Positions 26,714 through 38,389 of a stretch of DNA of 64,000 bases are shown piece by piece. The stretch is from assembly GCA_963556495.2 (NCBI GenBank), contig OY747702.1:27318403-27382402 (forward strand), given 5' to 3'. The number at the start of each line of letters is the position of its first letter. The stretch's first letter is position 1. Position numbers and translations under genes: made by a program. Under the pieces are notes generated by a model. It was not told the origin of the DNA and made no database searches. It saw only the letters and a list, made by a program, of their open reading frames with translations. Source of the DNA: Valencia hispanica. Taxonomy: Eukaryota; Chordata; Actinopteri; Cyprinodontiformes; Valenciidae.

Positions 26714-26932
26714 GTAAGTACGAGTTATAGGGTGTTGTTGTGTGTTTTTCATTGTTATTTGGAGGGATACGGAATTCTTGCGTACATTTCCTGTTTACTC
26801 ACCTGTGCAGCCAGGTGAGGCTGTATGACATGTAAACACTTCACATAATGAATCCGTCTTATTAAAGTTAAGCATGTCATATGTCTAACATACAGTTTTT
26901 TATATTACTTATTTAGAACAGTTTTATTGTAG

Positions 26933-26936
26933 TTCT

Positions 26937-26995
<59 letters not shown>
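26933..26995 (+). repeat. (CT)27 microsatellite forming a polypyrimidine tract
   Basis: A 63-nt pure pyrimidine run whose last 55 bases are uninterrupted CT repeats, followed at once by AG (26996-26997) and then CATGG, the start codon. The microsatellite therefore serves as the polypyrimidine tract of the 3' splice site of the 5' UTR intron. Repeat length is expected to vary between individuals. Confidence 0.9.
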
Positions 26996-26998
<3 letters not shown>

Positions 26999-27001
<3 letters not shown>

Positions 27002-27403
27002 GTGGATTACAGTATTTCAAATGGACCTGGATCCCTCTTCGCCTTTGAACCGGGGGACCTGTTTGAGATCTCCCTCCTGGAATGCCCCCTGTGTTTTGAG
27101 CAGCTGGATGCCTCTGCCAAGGTGCTTCCCTGCCAGCACACCTTCTGCCTGTCCTGCCTGCAGAGGCATGAGGTGGCCCACTCCCAGCTGTTCTGCCCGG
27201 AGTGTGACGCTCCTGTCCCAGTCAGGACGGTGGAGGAGCTTCCCGAAAACCTGCTGCTGGTTCGGCTCCTGGAGGGGCTTCAGGGCCTGTCGGGACCTGG
27301 CAGAAGCCCACACAAGGTCCGGTATGCAATGCCAGTAGATAGGGGCGGCTTGGAGGATCAGCAGCAGGAGAGTCAACGAAGAGAGAGGCAAGGGTACAGG
27401 GAG
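26999..27403 (+). CDS. sh3rf2: sh3rf2-like coding exon: start codon and RING finger
   Basis: First coding exon of an SH3RF/POSH-family E3 ubiquitin ligase, codons 1-135, ending in phase 0 at a GAG|GTCAGT donor. A C3HC4 RING finger spans residues 29-69: C29, C32, C45, H47, C50, C53, C66 and C69, with all eight zinc ligands intact. '[11 protein letters not shown]' and '[15 protein letters not shown]' are signatures of the SH3RF family. The RING recruits an E2 enzyme; SH3RF proteins are cytosolic scaffolds that ubiquitinate signalling partners. The start was chosen because ATGG has a strong context after splicing (G at -3 and +4) and follows the acceptor by one base. About 28 residues precede the RING, longer than the short leader of mammalian SH3RF2. 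An in-frame read past the donor stops after three codons. Confidence 0.92.
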
Positions 27404-30149
27404 GTCAGTGCATGACCCCAGCCCTTATGCTCTGCATTTTTCCCTGGTTGCTAATTTTAATTTTAACAATTTCGGTCATTACCCGCAGTGATGTGCTACA
27501 GAAAGTATGTGGATCATAATGTTTGCAGTTATAGAAACTTGAACTACATTGTGCAAACTAAAGGTGTGGCTTTGTGGTAGCATACACACATTAGTGGCTG
27601 TGCCTGCAGTGGTTGTTTCCTATTGTTAGTAAAAATTACATTTCATATGAAAGTTGGTCCATTTTCAAAATTATATTTAGAATGACCCCCCTGGAGCAAT
27701 GGTTCCACCTCAGTAAACACCAAGTTTTCTAATTATGCTGACTGACAAATTACAACAGGATTGGAACTGTGTTGTCTATAGAATGTTTTTTTTTTTTTTA
27801 AGAAAAATAATACTAAAACTAGCTGAATACAGAAAAACAATAAAATAGAGGCACAGAGAACATGGCACATCCAAAGAGCACGTTTTGCTATTACTCTTAT
27901 GAATTAAAACCAGGTAAAAAGGTTAGTTTTATAGTAAAACCAAAACAAGCAAAAATTAAAACCTTTTACAAAAAGACATCAGATACTTTTCTAATGGAAC
28001 TTTCTATATTTTTTGAAAAATATCTTAAAATCCAAGTAAGCTATGCAAAAGCCAAGCAATGCTCCTAGAACACACATCGTCTGTCAGAAAGACAGAAAGT
28101 GTGACCTAGAATTTTTTTTGCTGTAATCTCAATAGAAGACACAAATCTCATTTACTGATATGCTTGACAAAGGGGTCCAAGTTTGGGTATACATGAAGAG
28201 GGAGTCAGTCCAAGTGTACTTGGAAATTTTCCACATTGTTGTGTTATATCATAAAAACAAAAACAGAAAAAAACACAACATTTGTTTGAAACCTTTAAAC
28301 AATATATAGAAAGTAAATTAGGAAAGAGGGGGAAAATCATAAAAAAAGGTGCTTAAAAGTTATATACCGGTTCTGTTTTCAACACTTTTTTAAATTTTGT
28401 TTTCAAGAAAAAAATTCTGCCATATAGCCCCCTCATATGTTTAGTTTACCTGTCCAAAAGGGAGAAGTGTACACCTATCTTACACTTATTTAACCCCACC
28501 CCTTTTCTGTAATCAGTTTATATATTATGCATTCTTTCTTATCCATTGCCATGTTTTAATTGGTTAAAGGATGCAATTTAACTTTGCTTTCCATGTTTAC
28601 TAAGACTTTGAAATTTCCAACTTCGATGACAGAAAAATGAAGGGAAACATTCCTAGAAGTGAAATGTGAGCTGGAAAGTCGGGGGTTTTCCATTCATTCC
28701 AAAGGCAAAATCCAATATGCCTGCCTTGCTCATAACTTTTTCTAATTGCCATTGCAAAAAGTATTTTATTTGCACCTGTGATCATTTGTATTTCATTAGG
28801 TATTTTTTTAATATGCAGGTTGCTATGTTTTTTGAAAGTACAAACAACAGAGACAGATGTCGTTATTAGTTTACATTGCTGATAGGAATGAGCCTGTTCA
28901 CTGAGCATTTTACGATTAAAGTATCCAGATGACAGTTAAGACTTCAGAGGTAAATGGTCCAGAACATACCATTGGGCAAAAAAGTATTTAGCATGTTTGG
29001 TAACCATAGCAACCTGTATAACTAATACCATCATTTCTTCTGAGTACAACTGAAAGCAACCTAAGCGCCACAGTTTGAGAACCGTGGCTCTTGATGGTTT
29101 TACTGAAAGACATCTATTAAAACATAAATGTTCATTTTGACATGATAGTATGTGGACAACTTGTCAGATTGTTATTGACAATGTAGTACTCCAGTTTGAT
29201 TTGTAATATTTCCACCAGTACAGTGATGCATGTTGAAGGTTAAGCTGTCTAAGTGAAAACAGTGAAAACAATTCCTTGTGGTTGTTGATACTTGCCCAGT
29301 GACTGTATTCCAGTAAGAGTTGTTATGGTGTGTTTCATCTTGTTCATTACAGCCTGAAACTACTTAATTAATTCGGTAATACTCACACTAGAGCATGATC
29401 CGACTTATTAAAGTGTTACTCCCTGCTCCTTTTGGCCGAAAGCAAGGAGGTCCGCTCAGACCTGTGTGTGGAGGCTGTCATTGTTCCACAGGGGCATGCT
29501 TACTCCGAGCTGAGGGTTGTCTTCCCACATGACAAAGAGCTAATAACAAACCCCTGCATTTCCCCCGAGTCCTGCTCTCGAACACAAATGTCCACTGTGA
29601 AAGTCAGTGCATCGGCTTGAACTGCTCATAGATTATTGAAAAATACTTAAAGGAATAGATTGATATAGTAAGATGACAAACTCAGAGATTCAGTCATGAA
29701 ATATCAAATTTCACGCATGCTCCAGAGAACTTTGTGACATTCAACATCTGGAACCTGACTGTTTTAATGCTTTCAAAAAGGTATAAGGAAAACAAAAAGA
29801 AGAGTGGATTGAAAATGGTACCATCAGCAATCTTTTAAAAACACATCTCACCTTATTTAAACCTGGCGCACTTCAAGGCTTGTCAACATCCTAAGCAGAC
29901 TGATAATTGGGGTGCATTTTTAATTACTATCTCTCCCTAGGGTGATGAGGGAAAAAAGACCAATCTTTTCTATCTGCTCTACCTCAGAGTTTAGGGCTTA
30001 CTCCAAATCCCCACTGTGAGTTCAACCAGAGTTCAAAAAGCTCAGTCGAGGTTATTCAATCTAGGAGCACTTTACAGTTTAGACGTGAAGGTATCATTTT
30101 ACATGGAGTTGTTTTATTTCGATATTTCAGCCTAGGATAAATAAGTACC

Positions 30150-31190
30150 ACAGATCAAAGTATTCGTACATATTAAACTTTTTCACATTTCATCTTGCTA
30201 AAGACACAGACTTCAATGTATTTTATTTGGTTTTATATCATAGACCAACATAATTGTGTTGGACAACTGGGAATTGGAATGAAAAAGAGAAATGGTTTTG
30301 AAGTAATATTATATATAAAAATCTAAAGAGGGGCGAGCATTTGTATTCAGCCTCACTGTTTCAGTACTTTTTTACCTTTCAATGCAAGAACTGCTGCAAT
30401 GATCATTTTTCCCTTCCTGACACAGATTCTCAATTGGATTTGGGTCCGGACGTTGAATGAATCAATCTTACAATTGAATATTAGTTTATCTAGACAATTC
30501 CATCTATGATCCTGCAAGAAGGTAACCCGCTCCTCAGCCTCAAGTTTTTTGCAGCATCTTAGGTGTTTATTTCCAGGATCGCCCAATTTTTAACTCCATC
30601 CATCTTTCCATCAACATTGACCATCTTCCTTGTTCTTGCTTAGAAAAGCACCCCCACATTTGATGGTGCCACCACCAAGTTCCATAATAATGGATGGTGC
30701 TTCAGGTGTGATGTGCAGTGTTAGTTTTCTACCACACATAGTGTTCTCCCAGCTTACGTTAAGCAATGTCTTTCCTCTTCCCACTCTCTATAAAGGCAAG
30801 ATTTGTGGCAGACATGACTAATAGTTGTCCTGTTGACAGATTCTTCCACCTGAGCTGTAGATCTCTGCAGCTCCTCCAGAGTTACCTTGGGATTCTTGAT
30901 TTTTTTTCTCTGATTATTGCTATTCTTGATGGGTTTGTAGTTATTTACCTGATTGATTAAAAAGTGATATGTTCAAGTTTTAGGATATCATTTTAAAACA
31001 TAAACCTGCTTTAAACTTCTTCAAAGCCTTTTTCTATGACCTCTCTTGTGTTCCTTGATCTTTAAGATGGTTTTTATCCTCTAAATTCCTCTAGCAAACC
31101 TCTGGAACCTTCAGAGAGGGGCTGGAAATATACTTATAGATTAAATTAGTTTCTGGTAAACTCTATTCACAAAGTGGGTGACTTATTTAA
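30150..31190 (-). mobile_element. Degraded Tc1-like transposon
   Basis: The left end resembles the inverted repeat at 12958 and 63885: 'aaagtattcgtacatatt', then 'ttcacatttcatcttgc' and 'tcatagaccaacat'. Inside, the minus strand holds transposase remains, for instance the complements of 'tcaattggatttgggtccgg', 'agttgtcctgttgacagatt' and 'gagctgtagatctctgcagc'. The right part stops at 'aaagtgggtgacttattt' near 31183 without the terminal repeat. It is long dead. Confidence 0.7.
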
Positions 31191-31248
31191 TTTAATTCAA
31201 ATTCAAATGTATTTACAAAGCACATTTACTACAACATAGTTGCCCAAA

Positions 31249-31403
31249 GTGTTGTAGAAGTTAATAAAGACTGTAAAAACCATAAAAAACTATACAATAT
31301 TAAAATAAAGCATGAAAAAAAGTGTTGTAGAAGTTAATAAAGACTGTAAAAACCATAAAAAACTATAAAATATTAAAATAAAGCATGAAAAAAAGTGTTG
31401 TAG
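31249..31403. repeat. 73-bp tandem duplication
   Basis: Two consecutive 73-bp units start at 31249 and 31322 with 'gtgttgtagaagttaataaa' and differ at only one position that I can see. A third partial start (gtgttgtag) is at 31395. The upstream 'tttacaaagcacatttact' resembles a LINE or SINE tail, so the duplication probably arose in repeat DNA. Confidence 0.9.
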
Positions 31404-31968
31404 GCCTAGTTATACACAGTAAAAGTATGACATTTTTGATTGATTGATTTTATTTATTAAAGTGTCATGCACATTTTATTGTGCCCAGCCCACATGGGCT
31501 TACAAGACACTATACATTATATAACAATTCAATTCAAGATTGACAACTATTACCACAAACAGAGAATAAAAAGATTATAATTATGAGAAATTTTTATAAA
31601 CCAATCTTTATTATATCATTCATGATTAACTAGTAAAGAAAATAAAAAAAAACATAACATAAACAACTACTGCTAGTTTCAGTACACTTCAAAAGTTTAC
31701 TGATTTCTAAACCAACAGGATAAGATGTTTGACATTAAAGGGGATTTTAAAGAAAGCTATAATTTTGCATCTATGAAAAGCAATTCAACAATATTTGATC
31801 ATAACAGCCAGGGTCATACAAACATTGCTCATTTATGTTGTTTCATGTTATTCATCCTTAACTGACAGGACACTTTTCTTACAGACAAATTCATGTTCAG
31901 GGTCTTTTAAAGCAATGATGTCAGAGAAACACAAATCCGCTGATATCTGACTCTCTCCTGCTGCTTAG

Positions 31969-32259
31969 GTGGCCTTCAGAACATCAGCGAACAACCATCG
32001 GGCTGACATGTCGGGGGAGTTGGTCTTCACACCTGCTAATAGTGTCCCCCCCAGCCACAAAGCAGAGGACAACTGGTACTATGAAAACAGCAGCGACAGC
32101 AGCAGAGCGTCTCTCGGCGCGCTGCAGGCGGGCAGCCAGATGCCTCAGCTGCAGCCCCTCCAGCAGTCCCAGCCGCAGCCTCTCTGCAGGGCCCTTTGTG
32201 ACTTCAACCCTGAAGAGATGAGCGTGGAAGACAGCAAATATTATCTCAGCTTCCTCAAG
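31969..32259 (+). CDS. sh3rf2: sh3rf2-like exon: decayed SH3-1 and first half of SH3-2
   Basis: Codons 136-232, phase 0 at both ends, acceptor TAG and donor AAG|GTCTGC. Residues 206-232 (PLCRALCDFNPEEM...YYLSFLK) are the N-terminal half of SH3-2, with the ALYDY motif present as ALCDF. Residues about 141-191 occupy the place of the first SH3. They keep SH3 spacing: a Gly-Glu-Leu-x-Phe at 151-155 and Asn-Trp-Tyr at 169-171, exactly as far apart as the equivalent residues in SH3-3. They lack the ALYDY tyrosine and the Gly-x-Phe-Pro end, and run into a Ser- and Gln-rich linker. This half-lost domain probably cannot bind proline-rich peptides. The donor is weak, and read-through ends at a stop at 32338-32340. 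Confidence 0.9.
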
Positions 32260-35200
32260 GTCTGCCACACAACACAACACTTAACGCAGCAGGGAAAGCC
32301 CATGTTCACTGCCTTCAGTTGTCAGTGTGTGTACAGTTGATTTTTCCTGTGTTTCACAGCCTCCTTCGACTAGCACTGCCACCAGACTTCAAAACGCTTT
32401 TATCAACCAGGGGGGCAGTATCAGTAAATCGGGGGAGGATAAACTCATTCACAGATGTAAAAGTCTCCTCAAATCTTTGATTTTGAAGCTGAATTCGTCT
32501 TTTATTGTCATCTTTTTACAGTTTTGGGGGAGTTAAACTGAAGCCAATGTTTTGTCACCATGTTGTTTGATGTTGCAGCTCATAAACCCTTATATTTAGA
32601 TTTTCAGTACATGTTTGGGTGAATGTTAACATCAGTTTTCTGAGAGTGAGTGGCCATGTAAGATGGTGTAGGCTAACCTAAATTTTACAAAAAAAACACC
32701 TCTCATTACTTTCCTCTCCTTTATTTTTATTCGTCTTTTGCTTATTTTACAGAGTTATGATAAATCTTTTTTTTTTCCTTCTGACACCCACGCTTTCTTA
32801 GTAAAATAAGATATTTTATAGCCTCTTCAAACTTCATCGCAGGAAAATATCTGTTTCTTTATTAGTCCTGTATATTTGATCTACAGACTTGTTTTACTGG
32901 TCCGGTAGGATCCCTCTCTGCTGAACCTGAAATGGAGCTTTTTGCGTTTTGTTCAGACCTAAAGTTAATCCTCATCCTGTATTAAAACTCCTTCTTTAGG
33001 AGCTTAGACTGATAGGTTGATGCTTAAATGGAATCACGGCTGCTGGTTGTCAGAACAAGTTTAAGGGAGTTGGAACTTGAATAAAGCCCTTTCCTAATGA
33101 TGAATTTCAATAGGACATAAACTCTAAAGGAAGCTGATTTTTTGTTAAGTGTAATCTATGTTTGAGTGCCATTTTTTTTAAATATAGATCTGCTTTTGCT
33201 TTTGTTTAGGGCTGTCAAACGACTGAACATTTTAATCTAATTAATCACAGAGTAGCTAACATTCCTAACTATGACAGAAAAAGTAATATTTCTGGTGTAA
33301 ATAAAGGACGAAACCGGATGCTGTTGCTCTTTTAAAAAAAATGGAAATACAGGAGAGATGCATGGAACTTTTGTTTTGAACTCCACAATCACATTTCCAT
33401 GTGGCCCTTTTAACCTATTTATGTTTTAGCCAGTTACTAAGGCAAACTAACTGGTAAACATTTTCTGAATGTAAAGCTTTCTTATTAATACTGGAAAGCC
33501 CTGAGCATCCTCTTTATGTGACTATCCTACAACATCCTATCCAACCTATCCAACAGAGGGTCTTCAGTCAGAGGGTTCTTCAGTTTCGCTGCAATACAGG
33601 ATCTACAACAACTCCTTGAAGAATTAAATACTATGAGCTACAACAACACATACTAACCAGGCGCAGTCTTACCTCCGCCTGGTTAGTAAATCACCTGCTG
33701 CATGTTTTTGTGCACTTTTTAACAAATGCAAACCTTTGATAAATCAGACCCTTAGTTCTCCTCTGTGATTACTGAAGTACTTTTTAATTTAATTTCTCTG
33801 AACAATAGAGGGATTATTTGTTCATCAACACCGCGATAACTGCGCAAATGGCATGACGCCGAGACCGACTGTTTACATAACAATTTATTGTTAAAATAAA
33901 TAGTATAGAAAAAGAAGCATCCAAGGAGTCTGCAATTACAGTACTACAAAGTCAGTTGTGATTGTATACTGTGAAGCTCTGATCTGAATCAATCTGTATT
34001 CAATCGTCATTTCTAACATTATGCGTTTTAGTCACGTTCTCTTTATCAATATTTTTTTTTTTTACAACAACTGTAATTTTTGGGCAACTAAACCTCGAAT
34101 GGCGCTTTTAATACAGCCTACATTAATGTTTTCTCAGTTTGTTGCATTGGGTGGTTACCTGTAAGTTTAAATATTTACCAGCATTTACTGTTTCCACTGT
34201 TAAAAAGCTTTTAATGAAATGCCAGAAAAACTGATGGAGTTTTCACTGTCTGGTTGGAACATAGATTAATAGAATACAGCTCCTCCCCCACCTGTTGCTG
34301 CACACACACACTGCTATTCAGCTGCGTAAGAAAGAGCTTAAGCATAACCCTAAGACTTGTCCTTGCTTACAAGAAAAACAAATTCAGACAGAATAGATAG
34401 CCCATCTAAATAATGTCTTCTTGAACTACATACAACACTTAGAAACTCCTAAATTTAGTGGGTGTTACATCAATATTTTGGGCATAAGTCCCTGCACCCA
34501 ATTCCAAAGAACATTAAGCCTTACGCATAACATATGTAACTGTAGCAGTCAATTTTGTGTTTTCAGCAGCAGTAGGAATAGTTGTTTCTGTGTTGAATAA
34601 AAGCAGTCGGGTCATGTTTTACTTTTTTGTTTTTATATTTGGTGTATCTAGGTTGATTCTGTGATATTTATGTTAGAGATGCACTGGCAAAAATGTTGTG
34701 GCTGATATCTAATCTCACTTAGCTGCTGATACCAACTTTAGCTCATTCAGATTTTTCTTTCCAAACTGTACCGTAGGAAGATATAAGAAGGGCACTGAAG
34801 AGCATAACAGCTTTACTATAACAGCAGTCTCTGTATTCATTCTCCAGAGAATGTTCATCTTTACCTAGGAGTTTACCAAAAGGTTGCCAACATTTTTCAA
34901 ATCCAGCATATTCTGAGAAAGAGGTTGAAAGGTAAAACAGTAAAACAGCTCTACTTCATTCAGCCTTCTTGTTATCTACTGCGAGTTATTGTCTAACAGA
35001 GAGTGAATGAACCATACTAGACATGACTTAGAGAATACTTTTAAATAACTTCATCTCCTTTTACTTTTATTTTAAACACATCACTGATTCTAGTCACCCA
35101 GTAACAGTTTCCACACAGTACAGTGTTGCTTGAAGCATAACAACCTGGCTGCAGTTAGATATGGAGTCTTCGCTGATAAAAAAAGATTGGATCTTTGAGC

Positions 35201-35729
35201 TTCTAACCGGGTGGTCAGATGTCAGGGCCAATCAAGCTGAATCCAGATCAGCAGCTCATTTATTTCGTGTGATCATGTATGTGCTGCACAGGGAGCTCAT
35301 GGTGGTACCATTATGTAATGGTCACTGCCTTTTGTTCGCTCGCCTGTTTTTCACAGAGTGAAAACTGAGACTTATGGAGCTGAGGGCACCGACCTCTGCT
35401 CCACCGGTTACTTACCCTGAGGCATCTCTTAGGCTGTTATATAAGGGCCTCGGTTTCTTGTGCGCTCTCCTTTAAAAATACACTTGAACTGGCCTTTCTC
35501 TTTAATGGAGGTGGTCAAATTTCTTTTTTCCTTTTTTTTTTAAGAGCCTGGCCACAGAGAGCACCAGGCCTGCAGACACAAAGCGAGCTGATGTCACATA
35601 CTGCAGCAGAAACACGGGAGAGTTTCTGGGCTGAGTGCTCCCTCTCTGGGATGAGCTCTGTGTAGTTATCAACCACCTGATGTTTTCCTGGTCTTCTCTC
35701 TGTGTCTCTCACTTATTTCCAATCTGCAG
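32260..35729 (+). other. Intron within SH3-2, nothing recognised inside
   Basis: Bounded by GTCTGC and an acceptor in 'tttccaatctgcag'. The interior is AT-rich with chance frames only. No transposon termini or RNA genes are recognised. Confidence 0.7.
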
Positions 35730-35825
35730 GGAGACGTCCTGTTCGCCATCAGACGAGTGGACGAGCAATGGATTGAAGCAAAGCTGGGGGAAAAAGTAGG
35801 GTTCTGTCCCAGAGAGTTTATAGAG
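35730..35825 (+). CDS. sh3rf2: sh3rf2-like exon: second half of SH3-2
   Basis: Codons 233-264, phase 0 at both ends, donor GAG|GTGAGC. It encodes GDVLFAIRRVDEQW followed by IEAKLGEKVGFCPREFIE. It holds the conserved SH3 Trp (residue 246), the Gly-x-x-Pro of the third hallmark (Pro 259) and an aromatic at 262, so joined to the preceding exon it makes one complete SH3 domain. Splitting SH3-2 right after the Leu-Lys of the preceding exon divides the fold at its n-Src/RT side. In the family this domain helps bind proline-rich partners such as Rac- and JNK-pathway proteins; that function is known for relatives and inferred here. Confidence 0.92.
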
Positions 35826-36741
35826 GTGAGCTTCTTTCTTTTTCGCTCTATTTTTTATTTCTTTTTGACTCATTATGTTTTACCGTGTTTGGCTCAGTGC
35901 AAAAACATCTCACAGATGTGACGGGGTTCAGCTCAGCGGCTGGATGCTGCCTTATTTTTCAGCTAAATGTTTGATTCATCAGCAAAGGTCACTGTTATGC
36001 AGCAAAGCGCTGAGGCAGGGGGCTTATCTGTGAAGCTGTGCTGTGTCTGCAGCTACTCATTAGTGTGTGACTGTGTGCCTTACTCAGGTTTGCTGGGCTT
36101 GCTTAGCTTGCTGGCTGTCATTTGTTTTCATCTGTGCTTTCTGCCTTAAGGAATTAACTTCATCCATGCTGGAGAAAATTGCATTTGCTCCTACAGTGGG
36201 TTCACTGCTGTGCAACATTCAGTCCTTGTCTGATTTTCTCCAAAAGTCTCCTCTTGTCACCAAGACATCTACTTGTGCGCCTGATTTTGTCTCCACGTCC
36301 TCATATCCTCTTTGATGCTGCCTTTTTTTAAATCTATCTTTGCCTCTACTTGTACTTTTCTCCTCTCCAAGCCTGTCTCTCCTCTTGTCGTGCAGCCAAG
36401 CGTGAAGACACAGTAATGCTTTCTCTGCCTGGGTGACATAACAGCACATCACAGTGCCGAGGGAGCAGCATCAGCTCTGCTATGCCTGTCTGTCTGCCTG
36501 CCTGCTCCTTTCTTTGCATCGCTCAGCCCTTCTTGCCTGATTGGCTGGTACTTATCCTGTCTGCCTGCCAGCCTGTCCAACAAGTTGTAAAGGAGAACCG
36601 AGTTGTGATAAGTAGGTGTGTTTAGACAGCCGCTTTGCCGATCATTCGGAGCAGAAGGTTGTCAGGCACTAGCAGCGTGTAGGAGAGGATGTTGCATGAA
36701 TTCAATCTTGATTTCTAGTTACGCTTCTCTGACTATTCCAG
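35826..36741 (+). other. Intron, nothing recognised inside
   Basis: A short intron of 916 bp from GTGAGC to a 'ctattccag' acceptor. It holds CTG/CCTG-rich stretches near 36480-36580 but no gene or transposon. Confidence 0.8.
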
Positions 36742-37104
36742 CCAAACTCTGCTGCAGCCAAACTGCTCAAAAGAAAGGGCCGGAGCGGGAGTGACTCAGC
36801 AGAACCTTACCATCAGTCTGGGAGCGGGGGCAAAGACAAGGCCGCTGACGCATCGAGCCGCTCTGCTCATTACAGAGTCCCTCAGGTCCAAGCCAAGACT
36901 CCCGTCATCAATGCATTGCGGAAACAGCCCGCAGTCAGCTCCTTCCAGCCGCCTGCCAACATCAGCGCCTCCAACAGCTTCAACCCTCAGGGTCAGCCGC
37001 AGCACTTCTCAGCACCCTCTGCAGCGCGTAGGCAATCTTACCCTCGTAGAGTGAACTCTCGGCGAATTAGCCGTCGTTCTGACTCTCACACACACCTGTT
37101 ACAG
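36742..37104 (+). CDS. sh3rf2: sh3rf2-like exon: Ser/Arg-rich linker
   Basis: Codons 265-385, phase 0 at both ends, donor CAG|GTGAGT. It starts PNSAAAKLLKRKGRSGSD, which fits the family continuation after SH3-2 (Pro-Asn or Phe-Asn, then a -LL- or -LI- motif). The rest is low-complexity and probably disordered: Ser/Gly-rich at about residues 278-300, then Gln/Pro/Asn-rich, then a basic patch of repeated Arg-Arg-x-Ser near 360-378, which could hold basophilic kinase sites. No folded domain is seen. This linker between SH3-2 and SH3-3 is the least conserved part of the family, so its exact border relies on the splice sites and reading frame. Confidence 0.88.
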
Positions 37105-38389
37105 GTGAGTCAAACTCTCCAAGCTCTTCATCTTTTCTCTCTGTTTTCCTTGCCTCATATTGGGGTGAAACCATGTTTGACTTTGTTTTTCTTGGTAGGG
37201 ATTTGTTTAAACAGAAAACATGTGGCTGGCAAAAAGCATGAGGCCGATTTTCAGTGGGATAATAGAGATGTTTTGCTTGAGTCACAAAAAGATCAAGTTG
37301 ACCTCAGGAATGCAGGAAGGGAAATAATAACACCGAGCTGAAGGAGTGGATAAGAAAGGGGCGTTTGCCCATGTGTTGGCCAGAGTTTGATTAAGAGACT
37401 CTTATTAAGAAAACACAGATCTGGGAAAGTGTAAGATAAGAAAAATGAAAATGGGATGTACCTTTGAAAAGGTCTTTAATCATCTGAGTCTTAGGAGAGA
37501 GTCCAGGCTTTTCCCCTTAAGAGATGAATTCCAGCCAAACAGGGTATGTGTGTGTCCTTTCTCTGCCGTAAACTCAAGCAACGTCTTGATCAGAATGAGA
37601 AATTCAATACAGGAGAAAAAAACAACTTTTTAAGATAGATAAAATAACACTGATTTCTAAGACCTCTAAAGACTAGAGATTCTCCGATCAGAACTTTGTG
37701 TGAATTCTGATCAACAGTTTTAGAAGGCTCTGACCAATTGTAGCCTATTTCTTGTCAAGAACTATAATTAGACCAAAACACTTTTGAAATCATTTCTGAA
37801 TCAACTGAAAACGTGACTGTCTTCGTAATAAAACGTTTTCTAGTAAAATAAAACAAATGTTTTACTAAAACTGCACAAAGTATCATTAAAAATCCAGAGC
37901 TTTTGCATCACTGAAAATTTACAAGTACAAATGCATTAGCCTACTTTATTCTAGGATATCTGACAGAAGTACCTATAAAGATAATTACTAGCTGAAAAGA
38001 CAAGCAAGAAATATTAAAGCTCACAATTGCTTTTGCACAATTAAGAATCTACAATGTTGTGAAGATATATTTTTCCTCTGTTTTTGCTATTTTTTGTCAC
38101 ATTTAAATGCTTCAGATCATTGAACAAATCTTAATATTAGAAAAGGAGAAGCTGAATAAATAATCCTGTTTCAAATTAAGAATACATTTGCTAAGAGAAA
38201 AAAGCAATCCAAACTTGCCACTGCACAATATGCCCCACCCCCCTTATTTTAAAATCATGAACTAACTGTGATAAACCAAATTTCTTTGAGTAGCTGAGTT
38301 CAATTTCACTAGCCCCACCCCTGACTTGTAGAATGAATGAATCACCTAAATAGAACCTGTCTGACAACATAAAGTTGGCTTAAAGATGT

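Larger units (their letters stand above)
27404..31968 (+). other. Intron between RING exon and SH3 exon
   Basis: Bounded by GTCAGT and a pyrimidine-rich TAG acceptor ('ctctcctgctgcttag'). The SH3RF family's first SH3 would be expected between RING and SH3-2, but no exon with SH3 hallmarks was seen in this intron; its decayed counterpart is in the next exon. The interior holds a Tc1 relic, a 73-bp duplication and a LINE-tail-like stretch (about 31190-31250 and 31430-31520, 'gattgattgattttattta'). Confidence 0.75.

Noticed and set aside
26941..26995. CT run considered as a telomere-like or GAGA-factor element
   Set aside because: Its position directly before AG and ATG is better explained as a splice acceptor tract; a regulatory role is not shown by sequence.
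27017..27391. 124-codon minus-strand frame across the RING exon
   Set aside because: It is the shadow of the RING-coding exon; the plus strand has all eight zinc ligands and matched splice phases.
29432..29620. 62-codon frame in the first coding intron, tested as a possible missing SH3 exon
   Set aside because: It has no SH3 hallmarks (no ALYDY, no WW/W, no GxFP) and no suitable donor and acceptor.
37105..37341. Continuation of the linker frame past 37104
   Set aside because: A strong CAG|GTGAGT donor lies at 37104 and the extension is low-complexity intron-like text.
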